Source: Paenibacillus beijingensis (GTDB lineage Bacteria; Bacillota; Bacilli; Paenibacillales; Paenibacillaceae). From it: DNA of 64,000 nucleotides. The DNA lies in NCBI RefSeq assembly GCF_000961095.1, contig NZ_CP011058.1, positions 955,501-1,019,500 on the forward strand. The letters run 5' to 3'. The notes under the pieces were generated by a model that made no database searches, was not told where the DNA came from, and saw nothing but the letters and a program-made list of their open reading frames with translations. This document shows, piece by piece, positions 23,177-31,076 of the stretch. Every line of letters starts with the position of its first letter. Position 1 is the first letter of the stretch. The translations under genes were made by a program, and so were the position numbers.

Positions 23177-24763
23177 TTACTTGTCCCCGTACACGACGGT
23201 TCGGTTGCGGCCCTGCTGTTTCGCCGCATACAGCGCTTTGTCCGCCGTTTCGAATAGGGCCTCTAAACTATCCGCCATATGCGGATAGGAGGATACGCCC
23301 AGCGATAAGGTGATCGGCCGGCCGGTCGGGCTTATATCCGCTTCGATCCGGACCCTAATCCGTTCTGCCGCCAAATACGCCGCCTCCTCCGCCATGTTCG
23401 GGAGCAGGAGCATGAATTCCTCGCCTCCGTATCTGCATGCGACGTCACTGGAGCGCTTTTCGCTTTGCAGCACACGTGCCAAATATTGCAGCACCTGATC
23501 TCCCACTTGATGGCCGCACGTATCGTTGACCGCTTTGAAATAGTCGATATCGAGCATTATGATGGAAAAAGGGATGTCGCGTTCGATCCACATACGGGTG
23601 ATCGAATCCATCGTTCTCCGGTTAACAAGTCCGGTAAGAGGATCGGTCCGGGATTCCTGCAGCAGCTGCTCGGTCTTCTTTTTCATATCGTTGAAAGCTG
23701 CGGCAATCGTTTTGTTGAGCCGGTTCACTTCATAGTTCCAGTGCCGGTGCCGCCGTATCCCCTTGAGCGCTTCGTCGTTGACGTGCAGGCTCGACGCGGC
23801 GTTGGCCAGACGATGCAATGGAGCCGACAGCTTGCTCGCCACCCATAATGACAGCACGATCAGCACAATCAGGAAGGGAGCCGCATAGAGAGACATTTTT
23901 TCAGTTAATTTCATCGTTGCGGATGTGACATTTTGCTGCGGGGTTTGGTACACGATTCCCCAGCCGGTTTCCGGTATCGGCACATAGCCGGCGAGGTACC
24001 GTTTTCCTTGGCTGTTTACGACGGACAGCGATCCGCTTTCTCCGTTCATCAAGTTCCGGACGACGGCATTCGCACTCACATCTTCCGCGATCCGGGTTCG
24101 GTCCGCATGGAACATTAAACGGCCGGATGCATCGACGACGAAAAAGTAGGAGCCGTCATTACCGTCCCTCCCCTGCTCCCCCAAAATTTTTTGAAAGATA
24201 TTGGCCTGCTGCAAATAAACGGCTCCCCCGATATAGCCTTTATATTTTCCGTTCGCGTCCGTTAAAGGATGACTGACAAGCACGGTATACTGTTTCGTGA
24301 TTGAGACAAAAGGTTCCGATATAAGCGGTTTTTGCAGCTCCAGCGCTTGTCTCGAAGCCGTAGAATACAGCTCGCATCCTTTCATCCCCAATCCGCCCGG
24401 CGATGCCGAGACAACGGTCCCGCGGCTGTCGACGACAGCCGCCGAATTGAACAAATACGTGGTCCCTCTAAAAAAGTCCAGCTGCCTCTGGAGTTCTTCT
24501 TCCGAATATTGGTTATATGAAAAAAATTGAGCCGCGATATTCATATTTTCTTTCATGGACAACAGCAGCGATTGAACGGTTCTGCCCATTTCCTTCGCCT
24601 GCATCTTGTTCGAAAACAGAATCTGGGCGGTAAGCGAATTTTTAATCGCATGATATCCTGTAATGGTCGTCACGATCAACATAATAAACATCGAAAACAA
24701 TACAATAAACGTAAGAATATGTGAAAGTTTATAGCCGTGTTTTTTCCGAATGAGCCTGATCAT
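23177..24763 (-). CDS. Membrane diguanylate cyclase with Cache sensor, HAMP-like linker and GGDEF domain
   Basis: A 528-residue protein that makes the second messenger cyclic di-GMP from two GTP. Spans lie at about 16-38 and 285-305, bracketing an extracellular Cache-type sensor domain. A HAMP-like linker (SAPLHRLANAASSL) leads to a GGDEF domain starting at DPLTGLVNRRTMD. The active site is GGEEF (446-450). An RxxD inhibitory site is present as RSSD (437-440), five residues before it, so product feedback is expected. No EAL domain is present. It stands alone; the Cache ligand is unknown. Confidence 0.93.
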   Translation of the reverse strand: MIRLIRKKHGYKLSHILTFIVLFSMFIMLIVTTITGYHAIKNSLTAQILFSNKMQAKEMGRTVQSLLLSMKENMNIAAQFFSYNQYSEEELQRQLDFFRGTTYLFNSAAVVDSRGTVVSASPGGLGMKGCELYSTASRQALELQKPLISEPFVSITKQYTVLVSHPLTDANGKYKGYIGGAVYLQQANIFQKILGEQGRDGNDGSYFFVVDASGRLMFHADRTRIAEDVSANAVVRNLMNGESGSLSVVNSQGKRYLAGYVPIPETGWGIVYQTPQQNVTSATMKLTEKMSLYAAPFLIVLIVLSLWVASKLSAPLHRLANAASSLHVNDEALKGIRRHRHWNYEVNRLNKTIAAAFNDMKKKTEQLLQESRTDPLTGLVNRRTMDSITRMWIERDIPFSIIMLDIDYFKAVNDTCGHQVGDQVLQYLARVLQSEKRSSDVACRYGGEEFMLLLPNMAEEAAYLAAERIRVRIEADISPTGRPITLSLGVSSYPHMADSLEALFETADKALYAAKQQGRNRTVVYGDK

Positions 24764-25146
24764 TAACTATACCCCGTTGTTATATCTGTCCATTTTTTTA
24801 TGTAAAAATATATAAGTACAATAATATAACAGGATGAAACTATTATCCATTCCTCGATACATCCGATTTCGTTAGCTCCCTTTTATTATCCTGTGTCTCT
24901 ACCGGTTCTTGTCCGTTCGGACATCGTATGTCACTGCCATACAAAAGATCCGCAGCTCCGCAGGGTCAATCCGCGCGTATCCGCACTGCAGCGCTTTTAT
25001 TTACAGTATCTTAACGCTGCCATACGTTGAATATGTCAGTGACATCTATTATGCTTTTTTTGGCCAGTTACCCGGGGAAATGGAATCATCAAAGGGATGT
25101 TAAGAGGTCATCCCAGGAGGTGGAGCGCAAAGCGATCGCGGCTGTG

Positions 25147-25180
25147 AGATTAAATGTCAGAATAATCTGATTACTATAAT
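25147..25180 (+). promoter_or_regulatory. Promoter with operator-like inverted repeat upstream of the sugar ABC operon
   Basis: TATAAT at 25175-25180 lies 36 bases before the first gene. AGATTA (25147-25152) and TAATCT (25163-25168) form an inverted repeat over the -35 position, a plausible site for the GntR-LacI hybrid regulator encoded downstream. The rest of the 24764-25146 gap shows no gene. Confidence 0.45.
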
Positions 25181-25215
25181 GGGCTGTAAAAAACTTATAA
25201 AAGGATTGGTGAACA

Positions 25216-26538
25216 ATGATTCGTTCCTTCCAAACCGTTCGTCCGGCAGCTTTATTGTCGATTGCTCTCAGCGCAGGCTTGTTGTTCGGGTGTTCTCAAG
25301 CATCGGAAACGGCCGGCACATCAAACGGCTCTTCCGCTAATACCGCCGCTTCGGGCAGTGCGAGTGCGGGCAAAACGGTCACCTTCTGGCACGATAAAAC
25401 CGGCGTTGCCGGCGAAGCGATCACAGCGGCTGCGAATGCCTTTCAGGCCGACCATCCGGAAATAAAGCTGAATGTTGTTTATGTAGCGGATTTGACCGTC
25501 GGCGGCGGACAAAAGCTGCTCTCCGCTGTCGCGGGCGGTACGGCGCCGGACGCCGTGTTCTTCGACCGTTTCCAGATTGCATCCTGGGCCGACCAGGGCG
25601 CTCTGGTGGACGTGACGGACCGGGTCAGCGCGGACAAACTGGACAAGAACCGCTTCTATCCGGCTGCCTGGAACGAGGTTGTGTATAAGGATCGCGTTTA
25701 CGGACTGCCGGTGTCGACCGATGGAAGAGTGCTCTATTACAACAAGGACCACTTCAAGGAAGCCGGTCTCGATCCGGAGAAACCGCCGGCAACGATCAAG
25801 GAGCTGGAAGAGGATGCAGCCAAGCTGACCGTCAAGGACGGCGGCACCTACAAGCGTTTCGGCTTGATCCCTTGGTCGACTCAGGGCAACTTCTATACGT
25901 GGGGCTGGGTGTTCGGCGGCGATTTCTACAACACGGAGACCGGCGAGGTGACCGCGAATAATCCGAAAAATGTGGAGGCTCTGCAATGGCTGCAACAGTT
26001 TGCCAACAAATACGATATCAGCGCGATGCAGTCGCTTTCGGATGCTTCGAAGGTAAATCCGTTTGCGGCGGGCGTCACGAGCATGGTCATCGGGAACAAC
26101 CTGACTTCCGCCCAGATTAGAGACGCCAATCCGAAGTTGGATTTCGGCGTGACTGCGATCCCGACGCCATCGGGCCAAAACAACGTCACCTGGTCCGGAG
26201 GCTATAGCGTCGTCATTCCGAAAGGCGCCAAAAATCCGGACGGAGCATGGGAGCTGCTCAAATATTTCACCGGGGACAAAGCGCAGGAGGAGCTGGCCAA
26301 GGCCTATCTTTCCGTCGTGCATTCCGTGAACGAGAAAGTATTCAAGGATGATCCGATCAATACCCGCATCCTATCGGTACTTAATGACGCTCGCTGGCGT
26401 CCGGTTATTCCGCAGGGGCAGCTGCTGTGGAACGAGCTGCAAAGCGCGATGGATCTGGCTGTCAACAACAAAGGCAACCCACAGGAGCTGCTCGACGGCG
26501 TCACCGATAAAGTGAACGCCGCTCTGAAAGGATCCTAA
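25216..26538 (+). CDS. ABC transporter sugar-binding lipoprotein (solute-binding family 1)
   Basis: A 440-residue lipoprotein; the lipobox LLFGC sets Cys26 as the lipidated residue, followed by a Ser/Gly/Ala linker. The mature part has the MalE-like fold, with KTVTFWHDKTG at its start and NPDGAWELLKYFTGDKAQEEL as the typical closing region. It captures a sugar or oligosaccharide outside the cell and hands it to the two permeases encoded next. No ATPase gene is in the cluster, so a shared MsmK-type ATPase elsewhere is expected. The substrate is not readable. Confidence 0.93.
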   Translation: MIRSFQTVRPAALLSIALSAGLLFGCSQASETAGTSNGSSANTAASGSASAGKTVTFWHDKTGVAGEAITAAANAFQADHPEIKLNVVYVADLTVGGGQKLLSAVAGGTAPDAVFFDRFQIASWADQGALVDVTDRVSADKLDKNRFYPAAWNEVVYKDRVYGLPVSTDGRVLYYNKDHFKEAGLDPEKPPATIKELEEDAAKLTVKDGGTYKRFGLIPWSTQGNFYTWGWVFGGDFYNTETGEVTANNPKNVEALQWLQQFANKYDISAMQSLSDASKVNPFAAGVTSMVIGNNLTSAQIRDANPKLDFGVTAIPTPSGQNNVTWSGGYSVVIPKGAKNPDGAWELLKYFTGDKAQEELAKAYLSVVHSVNEKVFKDDPINTRILSVLNDARWRPVIPQGQLLWNELQSAMDLAVNNKGNPQELLDGVTDKVNAALKGS

Positions 26539-26561
26539 ACGCCAGGGAGGTGTAATTTCCG

Positions 26562-27518
26562 ATGAGCAACATCTATTCGGGTACGGACATGGGAATGGCA
26601 GGCCGTACCCGAACGGGGACGGGAAAGAGATCCATCCGGCAAGCGCTGCGGAAAAACAGGACCGGGTGGCTGTTTGTCACGCCGTGGCTGCTCGGTCTGC
26701 TGCTCTTCTATGTCTATCCGCTTGTCAGCTCCATCATTCTCAGCTTTACGTCCTACAGCATTCTAAAGGCCGGCAGCTTCGTCGGTCTTCAAAATTACCG
26801 CAATCTGATGGGAGACGGCGTGTTCTGGGCTTCGATCTATAATACGCTCTATTTTGCGCTGCTGTATGTTCCGCTCAGCTTGATCTGCAGCCTCGCTCTT
26901 GCTCTGCTGTTAAACACGGGGCGCAGAGGCATCGGCTTTTACCGGACGCTCTTTTTCCTGCCGACGCTCGTTCCTTTGGTCGCGAAAGCGGCGATCTGGA
27001 TATGGCTGCTCAATCCCCAGTTCGGTCTGGTTAATCAGGCGCTTGCCGCGATCGGGATTAACGGGCCGCCGTGGCTGGGCAGCGACAGCTGGTCCAAGCC
27101 TACGCTTGTCCTGATGTCCTTATGGGCCATCGGGCAGACGGTGATGATCTTTGTCGCCGGCCTTCAGGACATTTCCCGGGACTATTACGATGCCGCAGCC
27201 GTGGATGGTGCGCGCCGGCATCAGACGCTTTGGCGCATTACGCTGCCGCTGCTGACACCGGTTCTGTTTTACAATCTGATCATGGGCATCATCGGGTCGT
27301 TTCAGGTGTTCGCGCTGCCGTACTCGCTAACGGGCGGAAGCGGCGCGCCGGCCGGTTCGCTCATGTTCTATGTCATGTATGTCTACCAGAATGCGTTCCT
27401 GTATTTGAAAATGGGCTACGCTTCCGCAATGGCCTGGATTTTGTTTGCCCTCATCGCCTTGCTGACGGCCGTCATCTTCGCTTCATCGAAAAAATGGGTT
27501 CACTATCAAGGGAACTAA
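26562..27518 (+). CDS. ABC sugar transporter permease, MalF-like
   Basis: A 318-residue membrane protein with six predicted spans. A cytoplasmic basic N-terminus (about 35 residues) precedes the first span WLFVTPWLLGLLLFYVYPLV. The EAA loop that contacts the ATPase is YYDAAAVDGARRHQTLWRIT, about residues 205-224. GGAGG precedes the ATG, 23 bases after the binding-protein stop. It pairs with the MalG-like protein that follows. Confidence 0.93.
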   Translation: MSNIYSGTDMGMAGRTRTGTGKRSIRQALRKNRTGWLFVTPWLLGLLLFYVYPLVSSIILSFTSYSILKAGSFVGLQNYRNLMGDGVFWASIYNTLYFALLYVPLSLICSLALALLLNTGRRGIGFYRTLFFLPTLVPLVAKAAIWIWLLNPQFGLVNQALAAIGINGPPWLGSDSWSKPTLVLMSLWAIGQTVMIFVAGLQDISRDYYDAAAVDGARRHQTLWRITLPLLTPVLFYNLIMGIIGSFQVFALPYSLTGGSGAPAGSLMFYVMYVYQNAFLYLKMGYASAMAWILFALIALLTAVIFASSKKWVHYQGN

Positions 27519-27532
27519 ACGGAGGTACCCGC

Positions 27533-28369
27533 ATGACCATCCAAAAAACGGCGCAGCTTCGTACATTTCTCGTCCATCTGATCCTGCTGCTCACGGCGGC
27601 CGGTTTTGCCGCTCCGCTGGTCTGGATGCTGCTCACGTCGCTGAAGGATAATTCGCAGTTGTTCGCGAGTCCGCCCCAGTGGCTTCCGAGCCCCGTGCAC
27701 TTGCAGAACTATGCGGAGGCATTTTCCCGTATTTCACTGCCCCGGCTGCTGTCCAATACGCTGATTGTCAGCTTGTTCAGTGCGCTCGGCATGCTGCTCA
27801 CCGCCCCGCTGGCCGCTTACAGCCTGGCCAAGCTGGAGTGGAAAGGACGCAGCCTGATCTTCGCCGTTACAATCGGCGTCATGATGGTTCCCGGGCAGGT
27901 CACGATGATTCCGGAATTCATTCTGTTCTACAAGCTGGGACTGGTCGGCACGCTGATTCCGCTCATCGTCAAGCCGGCGCTGGGAGTACCCGTTTATATT
28001 TTCATGCTGAGGCAGTTCTTCCTGGGGCTCCCTTCGGAGCTTCAGCAGGCGGCCCGGATCGATGGAGCAAGCGAGGGATACATTTACTGGAGTATTATGC
28101 TCCGGCTTGCGATGCCGGCTGTTCTGGCAACGGGACTCTTTCAAATCATGGCCAGTTGGAACGATTTCCTCGGTCCGCTGCTGTACTTGAACGATCCCGC
28201 TCAATATACGCTGTCTCTGGGACTGCAGCAGTTCCAGAATGAAATCAGTACGGAGTGGAACCTGCTGATGGCGGCGGCTTTCCTGATGATACTGCCCATT
28301 CTGATCCTGTTCTTTTTTCTGCAAAGAACGTTTATACAAGGGATTACGTTTACCGGAATCAAAGGCTAG
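27533..28369 (+). CDS. ABC sugar transporter permease, MalG-like
   Basis: A 278-residue membrane protein with six predicted spans. The EAA loop reads LQQAARIDGASEGYIYWSIM. The start is the ATG at 27533, with GGAGGT eight bases upstream and 14 bases after the preceding stop; the open frame continues upstream into the previous gene but that part is a shadow. It forms the transport channel with the MalF-like subunit. Confidence 0.94.
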   Translation: MTIQKTAQLRTFLVHLILLLTAAGFAAPLVWMLLTSLKDNSQLFASPPQWLPSPVHLQNYAEAFSRISLPRLLSNTLIVSLFSALGMLLTAPLAAYSLAKLEWKGRSLIFAVTIGVMMVPGQVTMIPEFILFYKLGLVGTLIPLIVKPALGVPVYIFMLRQFFLGLPSELQQAARIDGASEGYIYWSIMLRLAMPAVLATGLFQIMASWNDFLGPLLYLNDPAQYTLSLGLQQFQNEISTEWNLLMAAAFLMILPILILFFFLQRTFIQGITFTGIKG

Positions 28370-28418
28370 GGCTGCTGTCAGCCTGGCTGCCTGAATTTAT
28401 TGAAGAGGGATGCTTGGC

Positions 28419-29627
28419 ATGAAAAATGCTCCACGAGGTAAAAAAAGCAACCAGCAGCTGTATATGCAAATGGCGGACAAAGTGAAAACGATGATCCGGA
28501 CGAGAAATCTTAAGGCGCACGATCCGGTTCCGTCGGAGGGCGAGCTTGCCAAGCTGTTCGGCGTCAGCCGGATGACGAGCAAGCTGGCGCTGGATCAGCT
28601 GGCACAGCAGGGAATCGTCTACCGTTTGTCGCGAAGGGGCACGTTTCTTTCCCCGGGTCAGGCTCAGCCGGAGGTGGCGGACGGTCGGACGGAGAATGGA
28701 GTCCCGCTTACGACCCGGGAGAAGGGTCCGCATGAAGAGATTGCGGCCGCCGGTCAGCAGCCTGAGGACCGGAAGAAGCATCTTCAAATCGCGATTATTT
28801 TCCCTCATCTGATGGATTATACGTCCCGGATCATCCGGTCGCTGGAGAAAGAAGCGCGGGAGCACGACTGCGATCTGATTCTAAAAATTACAAAAGACAA
28901 TGAAGATGAGGACGAATGTCTGAGCCGGCTGGTGGCGGAAGGCGCGGCCGGCATTATTTTGTTCCCGCGCAGACGGGCCACGTGCAGTGACCAGGTGCTG
29001 AGACTGAAGCTTGCGCGGTATCCGATCGTCATCATCGACCGCTTCTTCCGCGAAATTCAGATTGACTGCGTGTATCATGATCATTTTATGGGCTCCTACG
29101 CGATGGCGGAGTATTTGATCGGGAGAGGACACCGGGAGATCGGTTATATTACCAATCCGATGGCGGGAGTTACCAGTACCGAGGACCGGTATCACGGCTA
29201 TGTTCAGGCGCTGCTCGACCATGGCATTCCGGTGAATAATCAGCATATTCTTATTCGCAGCGAAGACTGCGATCCGGAGCGGGTGAACGAAAGCAACCAT
29301 GAGCAGGAGGCTTTTCTTCGTGCCAATCCCCACTTGACGGCAGTCATGTGCGGAGACGATTATGTTGCGCTCCAAACGTTGTATACCGCCCTGCATCTTA
29401 ATGTGGCTGTTCCCAGGCAGCTGTCAGTTGTCGGGTTCTCCGACATCCAAATCTCCAGAATGGCAGCGGTCCCGCTCACGACCGTGAGGCAGCCGACCGG
29501 ACAGCTGGCCCAGTCTGCGCTGAATCTGCTGCTGGACCGAATCGGAAACTCGGGGGGTCAGCAGCTTACGATCAAAATCCAGACCGCGATCGTCGAGCGG
29601 GCCTCGACGACCTCTCGGCTTGAATAA
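28419..29627 (+). CDS. GntR-type HTH fused to LacI-type sensor domain, transcriptional regulator
   Basis: A 402-residue repressor-type protein. The N-terminus is a GntR winged helix-turn-helix (VPSEGELAKLFGVSRMTSKLALDQL, about residues 30-55, and YRLSRRGTFL). A charged linker (about 80-125) leads to a LacI/periplasmic-binding-like domain with IIDRFF, GYITNPMAG, RYHGYVQAL and VVGFSDIQISRMAAVPLTTVRQP. This AraR-like hybrid usually represses a sugar operon until the sugar binds. Its place right after the permeases implies control of this operon. The ATG at 28419 gives better spacing to GAGGG than the one at 28410. Confidence 0.9.
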   Translation: MKNAPRGKKSNQQLYMQMADKVKTMIRTRNLKAHDPVPSEGELAKLFGVSRMTSKLALDQLAQQGIVYRLSRRGTFLSPGQAQPEVADGRTENGVPLTTREKGPHEEIAAAGQQPEDRKKHLQIAIIFPHLMDYTSRIIRSLEKEAREHDCDLILKITKDNEDEDECLSRLVAEGAAGIILFPRRRATCSDQVLRLKLARYPIVIIDRFFREIQIDCVYHDHFMGSYAMAEYLIGRGHREIGYITNPMAGVTSTEDRYHGYVQALLDHGIPVNNQHILIRSEDCDPERVNESNHEQEAFLRANPHLTAVMCGDDYVALQTLYTALHLNVAVPRQLSVVGFSDIQISRMAAVPLTTVRQPTGQLAQSALNLLLDRIGNSGGQQLTIKIQTAIVERASTTSRLE

Positions 29628-29684
29628 ATAGGCTTCAACAATACTCGGACGATTTGTACACCTGTGAACCAGACGGAGGATTCA

Positions 29685-30512
29685 ATGATGAAGATTCATT
29701 TTCTCGGCACCGCGGCGGCGGAAGGCTTTCCGAATGCTTTCTGCCGGTGCGGTGCGTGCAGCCGGGCAAGGCAGCTTGGCGGTAAAAACATCCGCAGCCG
29801 GACCTCGGTCATTATCGACGATACGATCAAATTCGATTACTCGCCCGACTCGTTTATGCAGGCTCTCCGCGACCGGGTCGATTACGGCGCCCTCCGGCAT
29901 CTGCTTGTAACGCATACGCATACCGATCACTACAACGCCTTTGATCTGGACTCCAGAAAAATAGGGATTGCCCACGGCATTGATCACCCGCTTCATATTT
30001 ACGGCAATGACGCCGTCATGCAGCGCACCCGCGCTGCCGTAGGCAGTCATGAAGGGGAGCGGTTCGCGTTTCATCTGATGCGTCCGTTCATTACGGCCGC
30101 ACTCGGGGAGGACGAAATCCGGGTAACGCCGCTGCCGGCTGACCATGACCGGCTCGAAACGTGCCTGCTCTACGTGGTGGAGAAAGAAGGCAAAAGCCTT
30201 CTCTACGGTCACGATACCGGCTGGCTGCCGGATGACACATGGGCATGGCTGAAGGGAAAGAGGCTTGACGGCGCGATTCTCGACTGCACGGTAGGATTTA
30301 CGGGCAATAAACGGGAACGGAATCATATGAGCATCGAGACCATTATGGAGGTGCAGCGGGTATTCCGCGAGGAGAATATTCTAAGTGATCAGGGTCGGAT
30401 CGTTGTCACTCATATCAGTCATAATTCCAAGCTGCTGCACGAAGATCTGACGACGATTTTTGAGCCGGCCGGTATTACGGTCGCTTACGACGGGATGGTG
30501 CTTTATCTCTGA
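29685..30512 (+). CDS. MBL-fold metallo-hydrolase, PhnP-like
   Basis: A 275-residue metallo-beta-lactamase-fold enzyme. Metal ligands are visible in THTHTDHYN (HxHxDH) and in the later VTHISHNS and DHDRLETCLLY segments. The early FCRCGACSRAR motif, with three cysteines, matches the extra zinc site of PhnP (phosphoribosyl cyclic phosphate phosphodiesterase). GGAGG lies five bases before the ATG at 29685. No other phn gene is near; its place at the end of a sugar transport operon suggests a cyclic phosphate or related phosphodiester of a carbohydrate as substrate, which is inference. Confidence 0.88.
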   Translation: MMKIHFLGTAAAEGFPNAFCRCGACSRARQLGGKNIRSRTSVIIDDTIKFDYSPDSFMQALRDRVDYGALRHLLVTHTHTDHYNAFDLDSRKIGIAHGIDHPLHIYGNDAVMQRTRAAVGSHEGERFAFHLMRPFITAALGEDEIRVTPLPADHDRLETCLLYVVEKEGKSLLYGHDTGWLPDDTWAWLKGKRLDGAILDCTVGFTGNKRERNHMSIETIMEVQRVFREENILSDQGRIVVTHISHNSKLLHEDLTTIFEPAGITVAYDGMVLYL

Positions 30513-30572
30513 CCATGATGATATCCCGGTTCCGGAAATCCCCTCAAGTCCGCACCCAATAGGACACAAGAG

Positions 30573-30623
30573 GACCTCCAGTTTCGCTGGCAAAGCGGTA
30601 TCGTCACTGAGAGGTCTTTTCTC
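30573..30623 (+). terminator. Terminator after the sugar ABC operon
   Basis: GACCTC and GAGGTC pair around a loop that itself contains short complementary parts, followed by TTTTCTC. A second GGAGGTCCTT follows at 30669. A related GGACCTCC/GGAGGTCC hairpin precedes the repeat copy at 41909. Confidence 0.6.
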
Positions 30624-30681
30624 AATGTCCATTCTAAGGGGTGCACTCATCGCTGACAAAGCGGAGTCGGAGGTCCTTCCT

Positions 30682-30871
30682 CGCTAAACCTGCGAATGCG
30701 CAGGTATTATCGATCGAAATCGCATGTCTGGACGGAAAACCTGCAATGGTGCAGGAATTTCCCAGCTTTTATCGCCTGAACGGGACATGGGGTCGACAAA
30801 AAAAGCATATTCGCAGGAATTTTTACGTAGTCGAAAAATAAACAGAAAATAGATGTACGAACGCATCTTTT
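30682..30871 (+). repeat. Dispersed intergenic repeat, copy 2
   Basis: Hairpin 1 is CCTGCGAATGCGCAGG (30689-30704), with a G-C pair where copy 1 has A-T. Hairpin 2 is CCTGCAATGGTGCAGG (30740-30755). The end hairpin GATGTACGAACGCATC lies at 30852-30867, followed by TTTTTC. It lies between convergent genes and is followed by an extra module and a shared terminator. Confidence 0.9.
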
Positions 30872-30902
30872 TCAAAACTCCCCCTTCGTACAGAGCGATG
30901 AG

Positions 30903-31017
30903 ATAAACCTTTATTGAGGTCTTTCGAAGAGGGTGCGACCGCGTTTAAAGGTAGGTTTATTCGCCAATAGGAAAGTTCATTTCGACTTCATGCTTTATCG
31001 AAATTAAACTTTCCTAT
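30903..31017. repeat. Two-hairpin module present only beside repeat copy 2
   Basis: ATAAACCT/AGGTTTAT (30903-30910 and 30953-30960) and ATAGGAAAGTT/AACTTTCCTAT (30967-30977 and 31007-31017, with an inner TTTCGA/TCGAAA) form two stem-loops. The flanking sequence CAGAGCGAT and AAAAACGAACGAACC is continuous in copy 3, so this reads as an insertion of roughly 120 bases. Confidence 0.75.
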
Positions 31018-31028
31018 GTGGTAAAAAC

Positions 31029-31068
31029 GAACGAACCGGCCAAGGATAGCCCCTTGATCGGTTCGTTT
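31029..31068 (-). terminator. Terminator-like hairpin, family copy 2 (AACGAACCGG type)
   Basis: GAACGAACCGG pairs with the CCGGTTCGTTC-like arm (ATCGGTTCGTTT) around CCAAGGATAGCCCCTTG. On the minus strand it ends in a T-rich run and lies nine bases past the stop of the solute-binding lipoprotein gene. Confidence 0.8.
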
Positions 31069-31076
31069 ACGCTCGC

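Noticed and set aside
27071..28369. 432-residue form of the MalG-like permease
   Set aside because: The first 154 codons overlap the MalF-like gene out of frame; GGAGGT and an ATG at 27533 mark the real start.
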